Position numbers and translations under genes: made by a program. DNA of 64,000 nucleotides. Source: JACVRW01 sp963757815 (GTDB lineage Bacteria > Actinomycetota > Thermoleophilia > Solirubrobacterales > Thermoleophilaceae). Of this stretch, positions 1 through 7,898 are shown one piece after another. The notes under the pieces are model-generated. The model searched no databases and was not told the DNA's origin. It was given only the letters and a program-made list of their open reading frames with translations. The stretch spans positions 98,512 through 162,511 of the forward strand of contig CAVWSN010000033.1 in NCBI GenBank assembly GCA_963757815.1. The letters are read 5' to 3'. Within the stretch, counting starts at the first letter, position 1; each line of letters starts with the position of its first letter.

Positions 1-570
1 GGACAGATCTTCTGCGGAGCGGCGGGTCTGACCAGCGCCTCGCGCACCTGGTACGCGTTCTCCCGCGACCGCGGGATGCCGGGCTGGGGGCTGTTCCGCC
101 GGGTCAACCGCGACAGGGTGCCCTTCAACGCGGTGATCGCCGTCTCGGTGGCCTCGGGCGTAATCGCGATCCCGGCGCTGTTCGGCAAGAACAACATCCC
201 GTTCGCGTTCTTCGCGCTCACCGGGATCTGCACGGTCGGCCTGTACCTCGCCTACATCATTCCGGTGTACCTACGGCTGCGGAGGGGCGACGACTTCGAG
301 ACTGGGCCCTGGAACCTGGGACGCCGCTACAAGCTGGTGAACGTTCTCGCGATCATCTTCGTGGTCCTGGTCGTGTACGCCCTCAACCTGCCGTACACGC
401 CCACGGGGCTGCCGTGGAACGACGGATTCGATACGAGCGTCGTCAACTACACGCCGTTCGCGATCCTGCTTCCGCTCATCTTCGGCCTCTGGTACCTGAT
501 CTCGGCCAAGGACCGCTACCAGGGTCCGGTGCGGACGCTGGAAGAGGATGAGGTCACCGCCGGCCTGTGA
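1..570 (+). CDS. APC-superfamily amino acid permease, C-terminal part
   Basis: The frame is open from the first base, so the gene starts upstream of the window. It opens in the conserved stretch SASRTWYAFSRDRGMPGW, typical of the cytoplasmic loop after the middle helices of APC amino acid transporters. Four hydrophobic segments follow, consistent with the last helices of a 12-TM carrier, then a short acidic tail (LEEDEVTAGL). The stop overlaps the next gene's GTG as GTGA, so it is probably co-transcribed with the glutamine-synthetase-like gene. The substrate is inferred from that context to be an amino acid or a polyamine; nothing visible fixes it. Confidence 0.85.
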   Translation, partial: GQIFCGAAGLTSASRTWYAFSRDRGMPGWGLFRRVNRDRVPFNAVIAVSVASGVIAIPALFGKNNIPFAFFALTGICTVGLYLAYIIPVYLRLRRGDDFETGPWNLGRRYKLVNVLAIIFVVLVVYALNLPYTPTGLPWNDGFDTSVVNYTPFAILLPLIFGLWYLISAKDRYQGPVRTLEEDEVTAGL

Positions 571-1895
571 ACCTCGATGAGCTGAGGACCGCCGTCGACG
601 AGGGGGCGGTCGACACCGTCCTCCTCGTCATCGCGGACATGGAGGGCCGCCTGCAGGGGAAGCGCCTGACCACCGCGCACTTCCTGGACGAGGTGGTCGC
701 GCACAACGCGGAGGGCTGCAACTACCTGCTGGCCGTCGACGTCGACATGAACACGGTCGACGGCTACGAGATGTCGAGCTGGGACCGCGGCTATGGGGAC
801 TTCGTGATGAAGCCCGACTTCGACACCCTGCGGGACGTCCCCTGGCAGGAGGGGACCGTCATGCTGATGGCCGACCTCGTCTGGGAGGACGGCTCGGATG
901 TGGTGGCGTCCCCGCGCCAGATCCTGCGCCGCCAGCTCGCGCGGCTTGCGGAGCGGGGCTGGAAGGCCACGGCCGGCACCGAGCTCGAGTTCATCGTCTT
1001 CCGCGACAGCTACGAGGACGCCTGGCGCAAGGCGTATCGCGACCTCGATCCGGCCAACCTCTACAACGTCGACTACTCGATGCTCGGCACCGCGCGAGTC
1101 GAGCCGCTGATACGGCGCATCCGCAACTCGATGACGGCCGCCGGCCTGCAGGTCGAAAACTCGAAGGGCGAGTGCAACTTCGGCCAGCACGAGATCAACT
1201 TCCGCTATGACGAGGCGCTGGCCACCGCGGACGCGCACGCGATCTACAAGAACGGAGCAAAGGAGATCGCCGCCCAGGAGGGCATGGCGATCACCTATAT
1301 GGCAAAGCTCGACGAGCGCGAGGGCAACTCCTGCCACATCCACTGCTCGCTTCAGAAGGAGGGAGGCGGCAACGTCTTCGCGTCCGACGAGACCACGTTC
1401 CGGCGCTTCGTGGCCGGCCAGCTCGCCTGCCTGCGTGAGCTGACGCTGATGTTCGCGCCGCACGTCAACTCCTACAAGCGCTTCGTGGCCGGGTCGTTCG
1501 CCCCGACCGCCGTGGCTTGGGGGAACGACAACCGGACCTGCTCGATGCGCGTGGTGGGGCACGGTGAGTCGCTGCGCGTTGAGAACCGCCTCCCCGGCGC
1601 CGACGTCAACCCGTACCTGGCGCTGGCGGCGATGGTCGCCGCGGGCCTGCACGGGATCGACAACGAGCTCGAGCTCGAGGCGCCGTTCGAGGGCAATGCC
1701 TATGAATCCGACAAGCCGCGCGTGCCCCACACGCTGTACGCGGCCCGGGACCTGTTTGCGGAATCCGAGATGGCGCGGGACGCATTCGGCCAGGAGGTGG
1801 TCGACCACTACCTGAACCGCGCGCGGATCGAGCTCGAGGCCTACGAGGCGGTCGTCACCGACTGGGAGAAGTTCCGCGGCTTCGAGCGCCTGTGA
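567..1895 (+). CDS. Glutamine synthetase family protein (GlnA3/PuuA-like gamma-glutamyl ligase)
   Basis: 442 aa, the normal length for type I/III-like glutamine synthetases. Catalytic-domain motifs are visible: GTELEFIVF near residue 138 (metal-binding Glu), GNSCHIHCSLQ near 252, NSYKRFVAGSFAPTAVAWG, and NRLPGADVNPYLALAA near the end. The adenylylation-loop tyrosine region of true GlnA is not evident. GlnA-like proteins with this neighbourhood (permease, gamma-glutamyl hydrolase, aldehyde dehydrogenase) typically ligate glutamate to an amine or polyamine rather than to ammonia; that function is inferred from context. The GTG start at 567 is set by the 4-bp overlap with the permease stop. The 3' end overlaps the convergent amidotransferase gene by 41 bp. 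Confidence 0.88.
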   Translation: MNLDELRTAVDEGAVDTVLLVIADMEGRLQGKRLTTAHFLDEVVAHNAEGCNYLLAVDVDMNTVDGYEMSSWDRGYGDFVMKPDFDTLRDVPWQEGTVMLMADLVWEDGSDVVASPRQILRRQLARLAERGWKATAGTELEFIVFRDSYEDAWRKAYRDLDPANLYNVDYSMLGTARVEPLIRRIRNSMTAAGLQVENSKGECNFGQHEINFRYDEALATADAHAIYKNGAKEIAAQEGMAITYMAKLDEREGNSCHIHCSLQKEGGGNVFASDETTFRRFVAGQLACLRELTLMFAPHVNSYKRFVAGSFAPTAVAWGNDNRTCSMRVVGHGESLRVENRLPGADVNPYLALAAMVAAGLHGIDNELELEAPFEGNAYESDKPRVPHTLYAARDLFAESEMARDAFGQEVVDHYLNRARIELEAYEAVVTDWEKFRGFERL

Positions 1896-2637
1896 GCGTT
1901 CGCTGACCGGGGTTGCCGGCGGCCTCGGCGAAGGCGTGAAAGAGCTGGCGCTTGTCGGCGGCCTCGGGATGCCACTGGACCCCGAGCACCCAGCTTCCGT
2001 CCGCGGACTCGATCGCCTCGGGCACGCCGTCGTCGCGCGCACGGCCACTGATCCGAAGGCCGTCACCGAGGCGGTCGATGGCCTGGTGGTGATGGCAGCG
2101 GCCCACGTGTAGCGACTCGCCGATGGCCTGCTCGGCGAGCGATCCCCGGTCGAGCTCGATCTCGTGCTCGTTGCCCTCGAAGGCCCCGACGATCCGCCTG
2201 TGCGTCGATACCCCGTTCTCGTCGGCCAGCTCCTGGAGCAGCGTGCCGCCGCGAGCCACGTTCAGTAGCTGCATCCCGCGGCAGATCCCGAGGAGCGGGA
2301 GGCCTCGCTCGATCGCCATGTGGGTCAGCGCTATCTCGAACTCGTCCCGCTCGGGGTAGCTCTCCTCGAGCGCCGGGCTCGGCTCCTGGCCGTAGAGGCG
2401 CGGGTCGAGATCGGCGCCGCCGATGAGCATCAGGCCGTCGATCCGGTCGAGCAGCTCGGCGGGCGCACGCGGGTCCACGGGCAGCAGCACGGCCACCGCG
2501 CCCGTCTCCTGGAGGGCGGTGACATAGGTGTCCGCGACGAGGTGGGCTGTCTGGTCCCAGAAGGCCCAGCGCGCCCGTTCGCGCACCGCGCAGATGCCGA
2601 TGACGGGAGCGGTGGTGGTGTGGGGAACGGAGTCCAA
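1855..2637 (-). CDS. Class I glutamine amidotransferase, gamma-glutamyl-GABA hydrolase-like (PuuD type)
   Basis: Peptidase C26-type amidotransferase of about 260 aa. The nucleophile elbow is LLGICRGMQLLNV (Cys near residue 119), and the His/Glu pair is GVQWHPEA near residue 220. The N-terminus PVIGICAVRERARWAFWDQ matches the start of gamma-glutamyl-gamma-aminobutyrate hydrolases. The start is uncertain: TTG at 2637 is the longest reasonable start and has no clear ribosome binding site. The gene is transcribed away from the aldehyde dehydrogenase and convergent with the synthetase-like ligase. Its likely role is to release the carboxylate product from the gamma-glutamyl carrier. Confidence 0.82.
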   Translation of the reverse strand: MDSVPHTTTAPVIGICAVRERARWAFWDQTAHLVADTYVTALQETGAVAVLLPVDPRAPAELLDRIDGLMLIGGADLDPRLYGQEPSPALEESYPERDEFEIALTHMAIERGLPLLGICRGMQLLNVARGGTLLQELADENGVSTHRRIVGAFEGNEHEIELDRGSLAEQAIGESLHVGRCHHHQAIDRLGDGLRISGRARDDGVPEAIESADGSWVLGVQWHPEAADKRQLFHAFAEAAGNPGQRTLTGARSRGTSPSR

Positions 2638-2653
2638 GGTGGCGGCGGCGTGC

Positions 2654-2681
2654 TTGACAGCGATGAGTGCCAGTGTAAAGG
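2654..2681 (+). promoter_or_regulatory. Candidate promoter of the aldehyde dehydrogenase operon
   Basis: A perfect TTGACA at 2654-2659 is followed 16 bp later by TAAAGG (2676-2681), a weak -10 match. It sits 35 bp before the GTG start at 2716, which carries a GGGGAGG Shine-Dalgarno at 2704-2710. It lies in the divergent gap upstream of the amidotransferase. This is sequence pattern only. Confidence 0.35.
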
Positions 2682-2715
2682 TCTTTCGGGCAAGCCATTT
2701 GGTGGGGAGGTACTC

Positions 2716-4095
2716 GTGCCGGTCACGACCGAGTCGATAGTGCGGGTTCTCGAGCCGGCGACCGAGGAGGTCATGGCCGAGCTTCCCAAGGCCGGTCCCG
2801 AGGAGGCCGACGCCGCCATCGCCCGAGCCAAGGCCGCGTTCCCCGCCTGGCGTGCCGTGGCGCCGGCCGAGCGTGCGGACCTGCTGCGGCAGATCTCCGC
2901 GGCCATCCGCGAGCGGGTGGACGACCTCGCCCGCCTCGAGGCCCGAAACGTCGGCAAGCCGATCTCGGATGCGCGCGGCGAGGTCGGCATGGTGGCGGAT
3001 GTCTTCGGCTACTACGCCGGCGCCCCGGAGCGTCTGCTCGGCTCGAGCATCCCGGTGGCGGGCGGCATCGACGTGACCTTCCGCGAGCCGCTTGGCGTGG
3101 TGGGGCTGATCACACCTTGGAACTTCCCGCTGGCAATCGCCTCCTGGAAGGTGGCGCCCGCGCTCGCGGCCGGCAACACGATCGTGCTCAAGCCCGCCGA
3201 GCTCACGCCGCTGACAGCCGTGGAGCTCGAGAGGATCGTCCTCGACGCAGGCCTCCCGGAGGGAGTGCTGAACGTGGTGGTCGGTCCCGGGCGGACGGTC
3301 GGCGAGCGCATCGTCGAGCACCCCGACGTGGCCAAGGTTGCGTTCACGGGCTCGACCGCGGTCGGCCGCCGCATCCAGGCGCTCGCCGCGGACACGATCA
3401 AGCGGGTGACGCTCGAGCTCGGCGGCAAGTCGGCCAACGTGATCTTCGGCGACGCCGATCTCGAGCGGGCGGCACAGGCCGCGCCCATCGCGGTGTTCGG
3501 GAACGCGGGCCAGGACTGCTGCGCGCGCTCGCGCATCCTGGTCGAGGCGTCGGCGCTCGACCGCTTCATGGATGCACTCGAGGAGGCGGTCGAGGCGATC
3601 AAGGTGGGCGACCCGCTTGACGACTCGACCGAGATGGGCCCGCTCATCTCCGCGGAGCAGCGCGAGACCGTCTCTTCCTACGTCGACGGCGACGCGCCGG
3701 TTGCGATCCGCGGCAGCGCCCCCGAGGGCAAGGGCTTCTGGTACCCGCCCACGGTGCTCGCGCCGGTGTCGAACGACGACCGCGCCGCGCGCGACGAGAT
3801 CTTCGGCCCGGTGGCCTGCGTCATCCCCTTCAGAGACGAGGCGGAGGCGATCCGGCTCGCCAACGACACGATCTACGGTCTCTCCGGCTCGATCTGGACG
3901 CGCGACGGAGCCAAGGCGTTCCGGGTAGCGCGCGCGATCGAAAGCGGGGTGATCTCGATCAACTCGAACACCTCGGTCCGTGTCTCCACCCCGTTCGGCG
4001 GCTTCAAGCAGTCGGGCTTCGGCCGCGAGCTCGGCCCGCACGCGCTCGACTACTACACGGAGCTGAAGAACGTCTACTACGCGACGGAGGAGTGA
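2716..4095 (+). CDS. NAD(P)-dependent aldehyde dehydrogenase
   Basis: 459 aa from a GTG with an excellent GGGGAGG ribosome binding site 5 nt upstream; this site decides the start. ALDH landmarks appear in order: TPWNFPLAI near residue 133, AGNTIVLKPAE, FTGSTAVGRRI, the general-base Glu in ELGGKSANVIFGDAD near 234, the catalytic Cys in GNAGQDCCARSR near 267, and EIFGPVACVIPF. The C-terminal FGGFKQSGFGRELG segment is intact. It oxidises an aldehyde to an acid. Given the ligase and hydrolase neighbours, a gamma-glutamyl aminoaldehyde (PuuC role) or a similar amine-derived aldehyde is the likely substrate; this is inference. Confidence 0.9.
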   Translation: MPVTTESIVRVLEPATEEVMAELPKAGPEEADAAIARAKAAFPAWRAVAPAERADLLRQISAAIRERVDDLARLEARNVGKPISDARGEVGMVADVFGYYAGAPERLLGSSIPVAGGIDVTFREPLGVVGLITPWNFPLAIASWKVAPALAAGNTIVLKPAELTPLTAVELERIVLDAGLPEGVLNVVVGPGRTVGERIVEHPDVAKVAFTGSTAVGRRIQALAADTIKRVTLELGGKSANVIFGDADLERAAQAAPIAVFGNAGQDCCARSRILVEASALDRFMDALEEAVEAIKVGDPLDDSTEMGPLISAEQRETVSSYVDGDAPVAIRGSAPEGKGFWYPPTVLAPVSNDDRAARDEIFGPVACVIPFRDEAEAIRLANDTIYGLSGSIWTRDGAKAFRVARAIESGVISINSNTSVRVSTPFGGFKQSGFGRELGPHALDYYTELKNVYYATEE

Positions 4096-4098
4096 TCG

Positions 4099-4845
4099 GT
4101 GGCAGGGAGACTCGAGGAGAAGGTCTGCGTCATCACCGGGACCGCGAGCGGAATCGGCCGCGAGTCCGCCGAGCTGTTCATGTCCGAGGGCGCGCGGGTG
4201 GTGGGAGTGGACCTGAGCGCCGACGCAGCCGGCGATCTCGCGATCCAGGCCGACGTGACCGACGAGGAGCAGGTGAGGGACATATACACGCGCGTGCGCG
4301 ACGAGCTCGGCCGCATCGACGTGCTCTTCAACAACGCCGGCATCGCCCCGGAGGACGATCGGTCGATTCTCGACACGAGCTACGACGCCTGGCGGCGCGT
4401 GCAGGACGTGAACCTCACGTCGGTCTTCCTGTGCTGCAAATACGGCATCCCGCATCTCATCGAGGGAGGGGGCGGCTCGGTGATCAACACCGCCTCCTTC
4501 GTCGCGGTGATGGGCGCCGCCGTGTCCCAGATCTCGTACACCGCCGCGAAGGGCGGCGTCCTGTCGCTGTCGCGCGAGCTCGGGGTCGAGTTCGCCCGCA
4601 AGGGCGTGCGCGTGAACGCGCTCTGCCCCGGGCCGGTGAACACGCCGCTGCTCCAGGAGTTGTTCGCGGCCGACCCCGAGAAGGCGCAGCGCCGCTACGT
4701 GCACCTTCCGCCGGGCCGTTTCGCCGAGCCTCGGGAGATCGCCAACGGCGCACTCTTCCTCGCGAGTGACGAGTCGACCTACGTCAACGCCACGGCCTTC
4801 CTTGTGGACGGAGGGTTGTCGGGCGCCTACCTCACGCCGGAGTGA
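4099..4845 (+). CDS. Short-chain dehydrogenase/reductase (SDR, classical)
   Basis: 248 aa from a GTG start three bases after the aldehyde dehydrogenase stop. It shows the Rossmann motif TGTASGIG near residue 13, NNAG, the catalytic Ser in NTASF, YTAAK (Tyr and Lys), and PGPVNTPLL. The C-terminus AFLVDGGLSGAYLTPE is typical of 3-oxoacyl-ACP reductase-like SDRs. The substrate is unknown. The tight spacing puts it in the same transcript as the aldehyde dehydrogenase and the next amidotransferase. Confidence 0.88.
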   Translation: MAGRLEEKVCVITGTASGIGRESAELFMSEGARVVGVDLSADAAGDLAIQADVTDEEQVRDIYTRVRDELGRIDVLFNNAGIAPEDDRSILDTSYDAWRRVQDVNLTSVFLCCKYGIPHLIEGGGGSVINTASFVAVMGAAVSQISYTAAKGGVLSLSRELGVEFARKGVRVNALCPGPVNTPLLQELFAADPEKAQRRYVHLPPGRFAEPREIANGALFLASDESTYVNATAFLVDGGLSGAYLTPE

Positions 4846-5582
4846 GAGTCCTCTCGATCACGCACCAGGACAACGCCCGCGCCGGGGTGTTCGGCGAGGC
4901 GCGCGGAGCCGAGCTGCTCGAGTGGACGCCACTGTCAGGCGAGCCGCCGCCGCTCGACGAGATCGAGGCCGCGATGGTCTTCGGCGGCGCGATGCACGTC
5001 GACCAAGAGCATCAGCACCCCTGGTTGCGGGACGAGAAGGAGCTGATACGGCTGTTGCTCGAGCGCGGCACGCCCTTGCTGGGGGTCTGCCTCGGCTCGC
5101 AGCTGCTGGCCGAGGCGGCCGGCGCCCGCCCGCGCCGTTTGGCGGCGGCCGAGATCGGCTGGCGCCGGGTCGAGGTCACCGAGGAGGGGCGCACCGACCC
5201 GGTGATCGGACCGCTCGCGCCGTCGTTCGAGGTGTTCGAGTGGCACTCCTACGAGGCGCCGCTGCCGCCGGGCGCTGTGGCGCTCGCCCGCAATTCGGCC
5301 TGTCTGCAGGCATTTCGCGTGGACGGCCGCCCGGCGTGGGGCGTCCAGTTCCACGCGGAGGTGACCGCGGCCGGCCTGGGGTCGTGGCTCGACGGCTGGC
5401 ACGAGAGCGCGGACGCGCTCGCCACCGGCCAGGACCCCGACGCGATCCGCTCGGACAGCGAGCGCCGTATCGAGGCGCAGAACGAGCTCGGTCGCGGGCT
5501 GGCGGAGCGCTTCCTGGCCCAGGCCCGGGAGGCGGCCGAGTCGGTCCTCCCTAAGGGGGTTCGACGCAAAACCCGCGCATAG
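4842..5582 (+). CDS. Class I glutamine amidotransferase domain protein
   Basis: 246 aa; its GTG overlaps the SDR stop (GTGA). The amidotransferase elbow is GVCLGSQLLAEAAG with Cys near residue 84; the partner His is in WGVQFHAEV. It resembles stand-alone GMP-synthase-like amidotransferases rather than the PuuD type, so the cluster has two different amidotransferases. A C-terminal helical extension (about residues 190-246) is rich in Arg and Glu. It may cleave a gamma-glutamyl bond; the substrate is unknown. Confidence 0.82.
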   Translation: MRVLSITHQDNARAGVFGEARGAELLEWTPLSGEPPPLDEIEAAMVFGGAMHVDQEHQHPWLRDEKELIRLLLERGTPLLGVCLGSQLLAEAAGARPRRLAAAEIGWRRVEVTEEGRTDPVIGPLAPSFEVFEWHSYEAPLPPGAVALARNSACLQAFRVDGRPAWGVQFHAEVTAAGLGSWLDGWHESADALATGQDPDAIRSDSERRIEAQNELGRGLAERFLAQAREAAESVLPKGVRRKTRA

Positions 5583-5595
5583 CGCGAGTTACGCG

Positions 5596-6363
5596 TCACA
5601 CCCCCTCGGTCGAGGGGTTGGGAGCCGCACTCGGCTCCTCCGGTGCCGGCTCGGCCGGCTGGCCGCCGGCACCCGTGCCCAGCACCGGCTCGCCCCGGAG
5701 CGCCTTCAGCTCGAAGAAGATCACCGCCGCGGCAAGCGCGGTCAGGGGGATCATCAGGAGGCTCGTGAGCAGTACGGCGAGCGAGAACCCCACCCACGAG
5801 TCGGAGATGCCGCCGATGAGTGCGGCGATCAGGATCTGGACGATGAACGCCCCGACGACGAGCACCACGAGCACACCCAAAACCCGCCAGCCGTTGCCCT
5901 TGACGAGCTGGCGGCTGCGTTCGAATGATGCGAGCGCACCGCTGCGCTCGACCACGATCACGGGGATGATCACGGCCCAGATCGTGATCAGAAACAGGCC
6001 CGGGACGATCAGCAGCACGAAGCCGACCGCGATTGCGATCGAAGCAAGGACGCCCGCCACGAGCACGGCGCCCACGACCTGGCCGGCGGACGAGAACAGA
6101 CCGCCGATCGTCTGGTCGCGGCGGCCATCGAGGATGTCCCGTGCGGCCTCGACCACCATTCCCTGGTAGAGGTAGCTGGCCACCAGGGCGATCGCGTTCG
6201 CGACCAGGCTGAGCACGAACCCGCCGGCCTCGTAGAGCAGCCCGTTGATGAGGGCGACCGGCACGAACAGCGCCAGCGCCCCGCCGATCAGCAGCACGAA
6301 CTGGTCCCGGTAGATCTGGAAAATGCGCTCGAAGACGCGGCCGACGTCGAGCTTGCCGTTCAT
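5596..6363 (-). CDS. Polytopic membrane protein of unknown function
   Basis: 255 aa. A short N-terminal helix (VGRVFERIFQIYRDQFVLL) precedes about six hydrophobic segments, and the tail is Pro/Ala/Glu-rich. The pattern resembles the glycerophosphoryl-diester phosphodiesterase membrane-domain family, which often lacks the enzyme domain; that assignment is tentative. It is convergent with the amidotransferase gene. A 6-bp stem (CCCCTC/GAGGGG, 5602-5617) lies inside its last codons and could help terminate either gene. Confidence 0.75.
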   Translation of the reverse strand: MNGKLDVGRVFERIFQIYRDQFVLLIGGALALFVPVALINGLLYEAGGFVLSLVANAIALVASYLYQGMVVEAARDILDGRRDQTIGGLFSSAGQVVGAVLVAGVLASIAIAVGFVLLIVPGLFLITIWAVIIPVIVVERSGALASFERSRQLVKGNGWRVLGVLVVLVVGAFIVQILIAALIGGISDSWVGFSLAVLLTSLLMIPLTALAAAVIFFELKALRGEPVLGTGAGGQPAEPAPEEPSAAPNPSTEGV

Positions 6364-6381
6364 GCCGCAGAATCTATTGCT

Positions 6382-6909
6382 GTGGCGGACAGCACGCGCG
6401 GACAGCTCCTGATCGCGGCGCCCTCCCTTTTCGACTACTTCAGGCGCACGGTGATCCTGGTGCTGGAGCACACCGAGGACGGCGCGATGGGGGTCGTGCT
6501 GAACAGGACTTCCGAGACGCGCGTGTCGGATGCCGTCCCGGCCCTGTCCGAGCTGCCTGGCGGAGACGAGCTCGTTCGGCTCGGCGGCCCTGTCTCGCCG
6601 CAGTCGGTGGTCGCGCTGGGCGACTTCGAGCGGCCTGAGGAGGCGGGCACGCAGGTGATCGGCACGCTCGGAACGCTCGACCCCGACGCCGACAACGAGT
6701 CGCTGCGGCGATTGCGGGTGTATGCCGGCTACGCCGGCTGGGCCGCCGGCCAGCTCGACGGCGAGCTCGAGGCCGAGGCGTGGATCGTGACCAACGCGGC
6801 GGTGGACGACCCCTTCGCCGACGGCGACCTCTGGGCCGAGGCGCTCGCACGCAAGGGCGGCAAGTACCGCCTGCTCGCGACGATGCCGGCTGACCCCTCG
6901 CTCAACTGA
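6382..6909 (+). CDS. YqgE/AlgH family protein (UPF0301)
   Basis: 175 aa from a GTG start. The family signatures are RGQLLIAAPSLFD at the N-terminus, GAMGVVLNRTS, LGGPVSPQSVVAL and YAGYAGWAAGQLDGEL, followed by WIVTNA. Size and motif order match the whole family. The biochemical role is unknown; the Pseudomonas homologue AlgH has been linked to regulation. It is transcribed divergently from the membrane protein with an 18-bp gap, so the promoters must overlap coding sequence. Confidence 0.88.
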   Translation: MADSTRGQLLIAAPSLFDYFRRTVILVLEHTEDGAMGVVLNRTSETRVSDAVPALSELPGGDELVRLGGPVSPQSVVALGDFERPEEAGTQVIGTLGTLDPDADNESLRRLRVYAGYAGWAAGQLDGELEAEAWIVTNAAVDDPFADGDLWAEALARKGGKYRLLATMPADPSLN

Positions 6910-6917
6910 GCCCGACC

Positions 6918-7895
6918 TCAGCCCAGGTCGGGATAGTCCTTCGCCATCTGCTCGAGCAGCAGGCGCGCGGGTGCGACCGACCCCTCGCGCGTGAAGTGAA
7001 CGCCGTCGGGCTGGCGCGCGAGCACCTTGCGACCGTCGATCTTCAGGCTGTCGCTGTACTTGCCGCCGTTCAGCGTCGAGTAGACGTCGACGTAGCGCAG
7101 GCCGGGCACGGCCCGGGCGGCTTGTTCGACGGCTCGGTTCTGGGCGGCATAGATCTCGTTCTTCTCCTCGTCGCGCGCGGTGGGCGGCGGCACCCAGTAG
7201 ACAGGGCGCTCGCCGTCTGCGCCGAACTCCTCCGCCACCACCGCCACGCGGCGGGCGAACTCGGTCTGCCACTCCGGGTCGCTCGGCCCGTACAGCTGCC
7301 CGCCCGCCTCGACGTTGAAGCCGTCGTTCCCCCCGATCGCCATGACGACCGCATCCGGATCGCGCGCGGCGACCTCCTGCTGCGCGTTCAGCTCCCAGTT
7401 GAAGAAGGCGGGGTTGGTGAGGCCGGTGGCGTTTTGGGCCACGGTCTCGACCTCGAGCAGGCCGGGCGGCGACTGGTCGGTTAGCCGCTGGCCGAGGAAC
7501 TCCGCCTCGGAGTCGCCCGTCACGAGCACCTCGAGCGGCTCGGCAGGCGTCGGCTGCCTATAGCTGGGTTGCTGCTCCTCCCGCGCCTGGGCACGCCTGC
7601 GCAGGATCGCCGCCGAGCCCTCCTCGAGCTCGGTCCCGGACGCCGTCTTGTCCTCCTGTCCGAACGCGAGGTCGAGTCCCTCGCGGGGCAGATGCAGGCC
7701 GATCGCGCCCGCCACGTCGTCGAGCGGGCGCCCGACCGAGAGCACGATGTCACGCGTGGTTCCCTGCTCCATGCCCTCGCCCGCACGCACGATCGCCTCC
7801 GAGTTGAACAGGGCCGCGATGCCGAGCGCGATCACGACGACGGCGAGCACCCGGCCGGCCGGCATGGTCAGGTCTCTGTTTCGCTTCGGATCCAC
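6918..7895 (-). CDS. Membrane-anchored SGNH/GDSL hydrolase (DUF459-like)
   Basis: 325 aa. A cytoplasmic N-terminus, one hydrophobic segment (about residues 12-32) and an extracytoplasmic SGNH domain. The block I Ser is in VTGDSEAEFLGQ, block III is AIGGNDGFN, and the catalytic Asp/His is in QPDGVHFTREG. It lies 3 bp downstream of the MBOAT gene on the same strand. This pairing resembles AlgI/AlgJ- or DltB/DltD-type systems, in which the membrane acyltransferase passes acyl groups across the membrane and the SGNH protein completes transfer to a surface glycan. Function is inferred from that pairing. Confidence 0.82.
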   Translation of the reverse strand: MDPKRNRDLTMPAGRVLAVVVIALGIAALFNSEAIVRAGEGMEQGTTRDIVLSVGRPLDDVAGAIGLHLPREGLDLAFGQEDKTASGTELEEGSAAILRRRAQAREEQQPSYRQPTPAEPLEVLVTGDSEAEFLGQRLTDQSPPGLLEVETVAQNATGLTNPAFFNWELNAQQEVAARDPDAVVMAIGGNDGFNVEAGGQLYGPSDPEWQTEFARRVAVVAEEFGADGERPVYWVPPPTARDEEKNEIYAAQNRAVEQAARAVPGLRYVDVYSTLNGGKYSDSLKIDGRKVLARQPDGVHFTREGSVAPARLLLEQMAKDYPDLG

Positions 7896-7898
7896 GGG

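Noticed and set aside
1855..4704. A 949-codon open frame on the minus strand across the aldehyde dehydrogenase and SDR genes
   Set aside because: Only its last 260 codons show a protein family (the PuuD-like hydrolase); the rest is antisense to well-conserved genes and is open only because of the high GC content.
5602..5617. CCCCTC/GAGGGG hairpin as a terminator
   Set aside because: Only 6 bp, located inside codons, and common by chance at this GC content; mentioned only in the membrane-protein entry.
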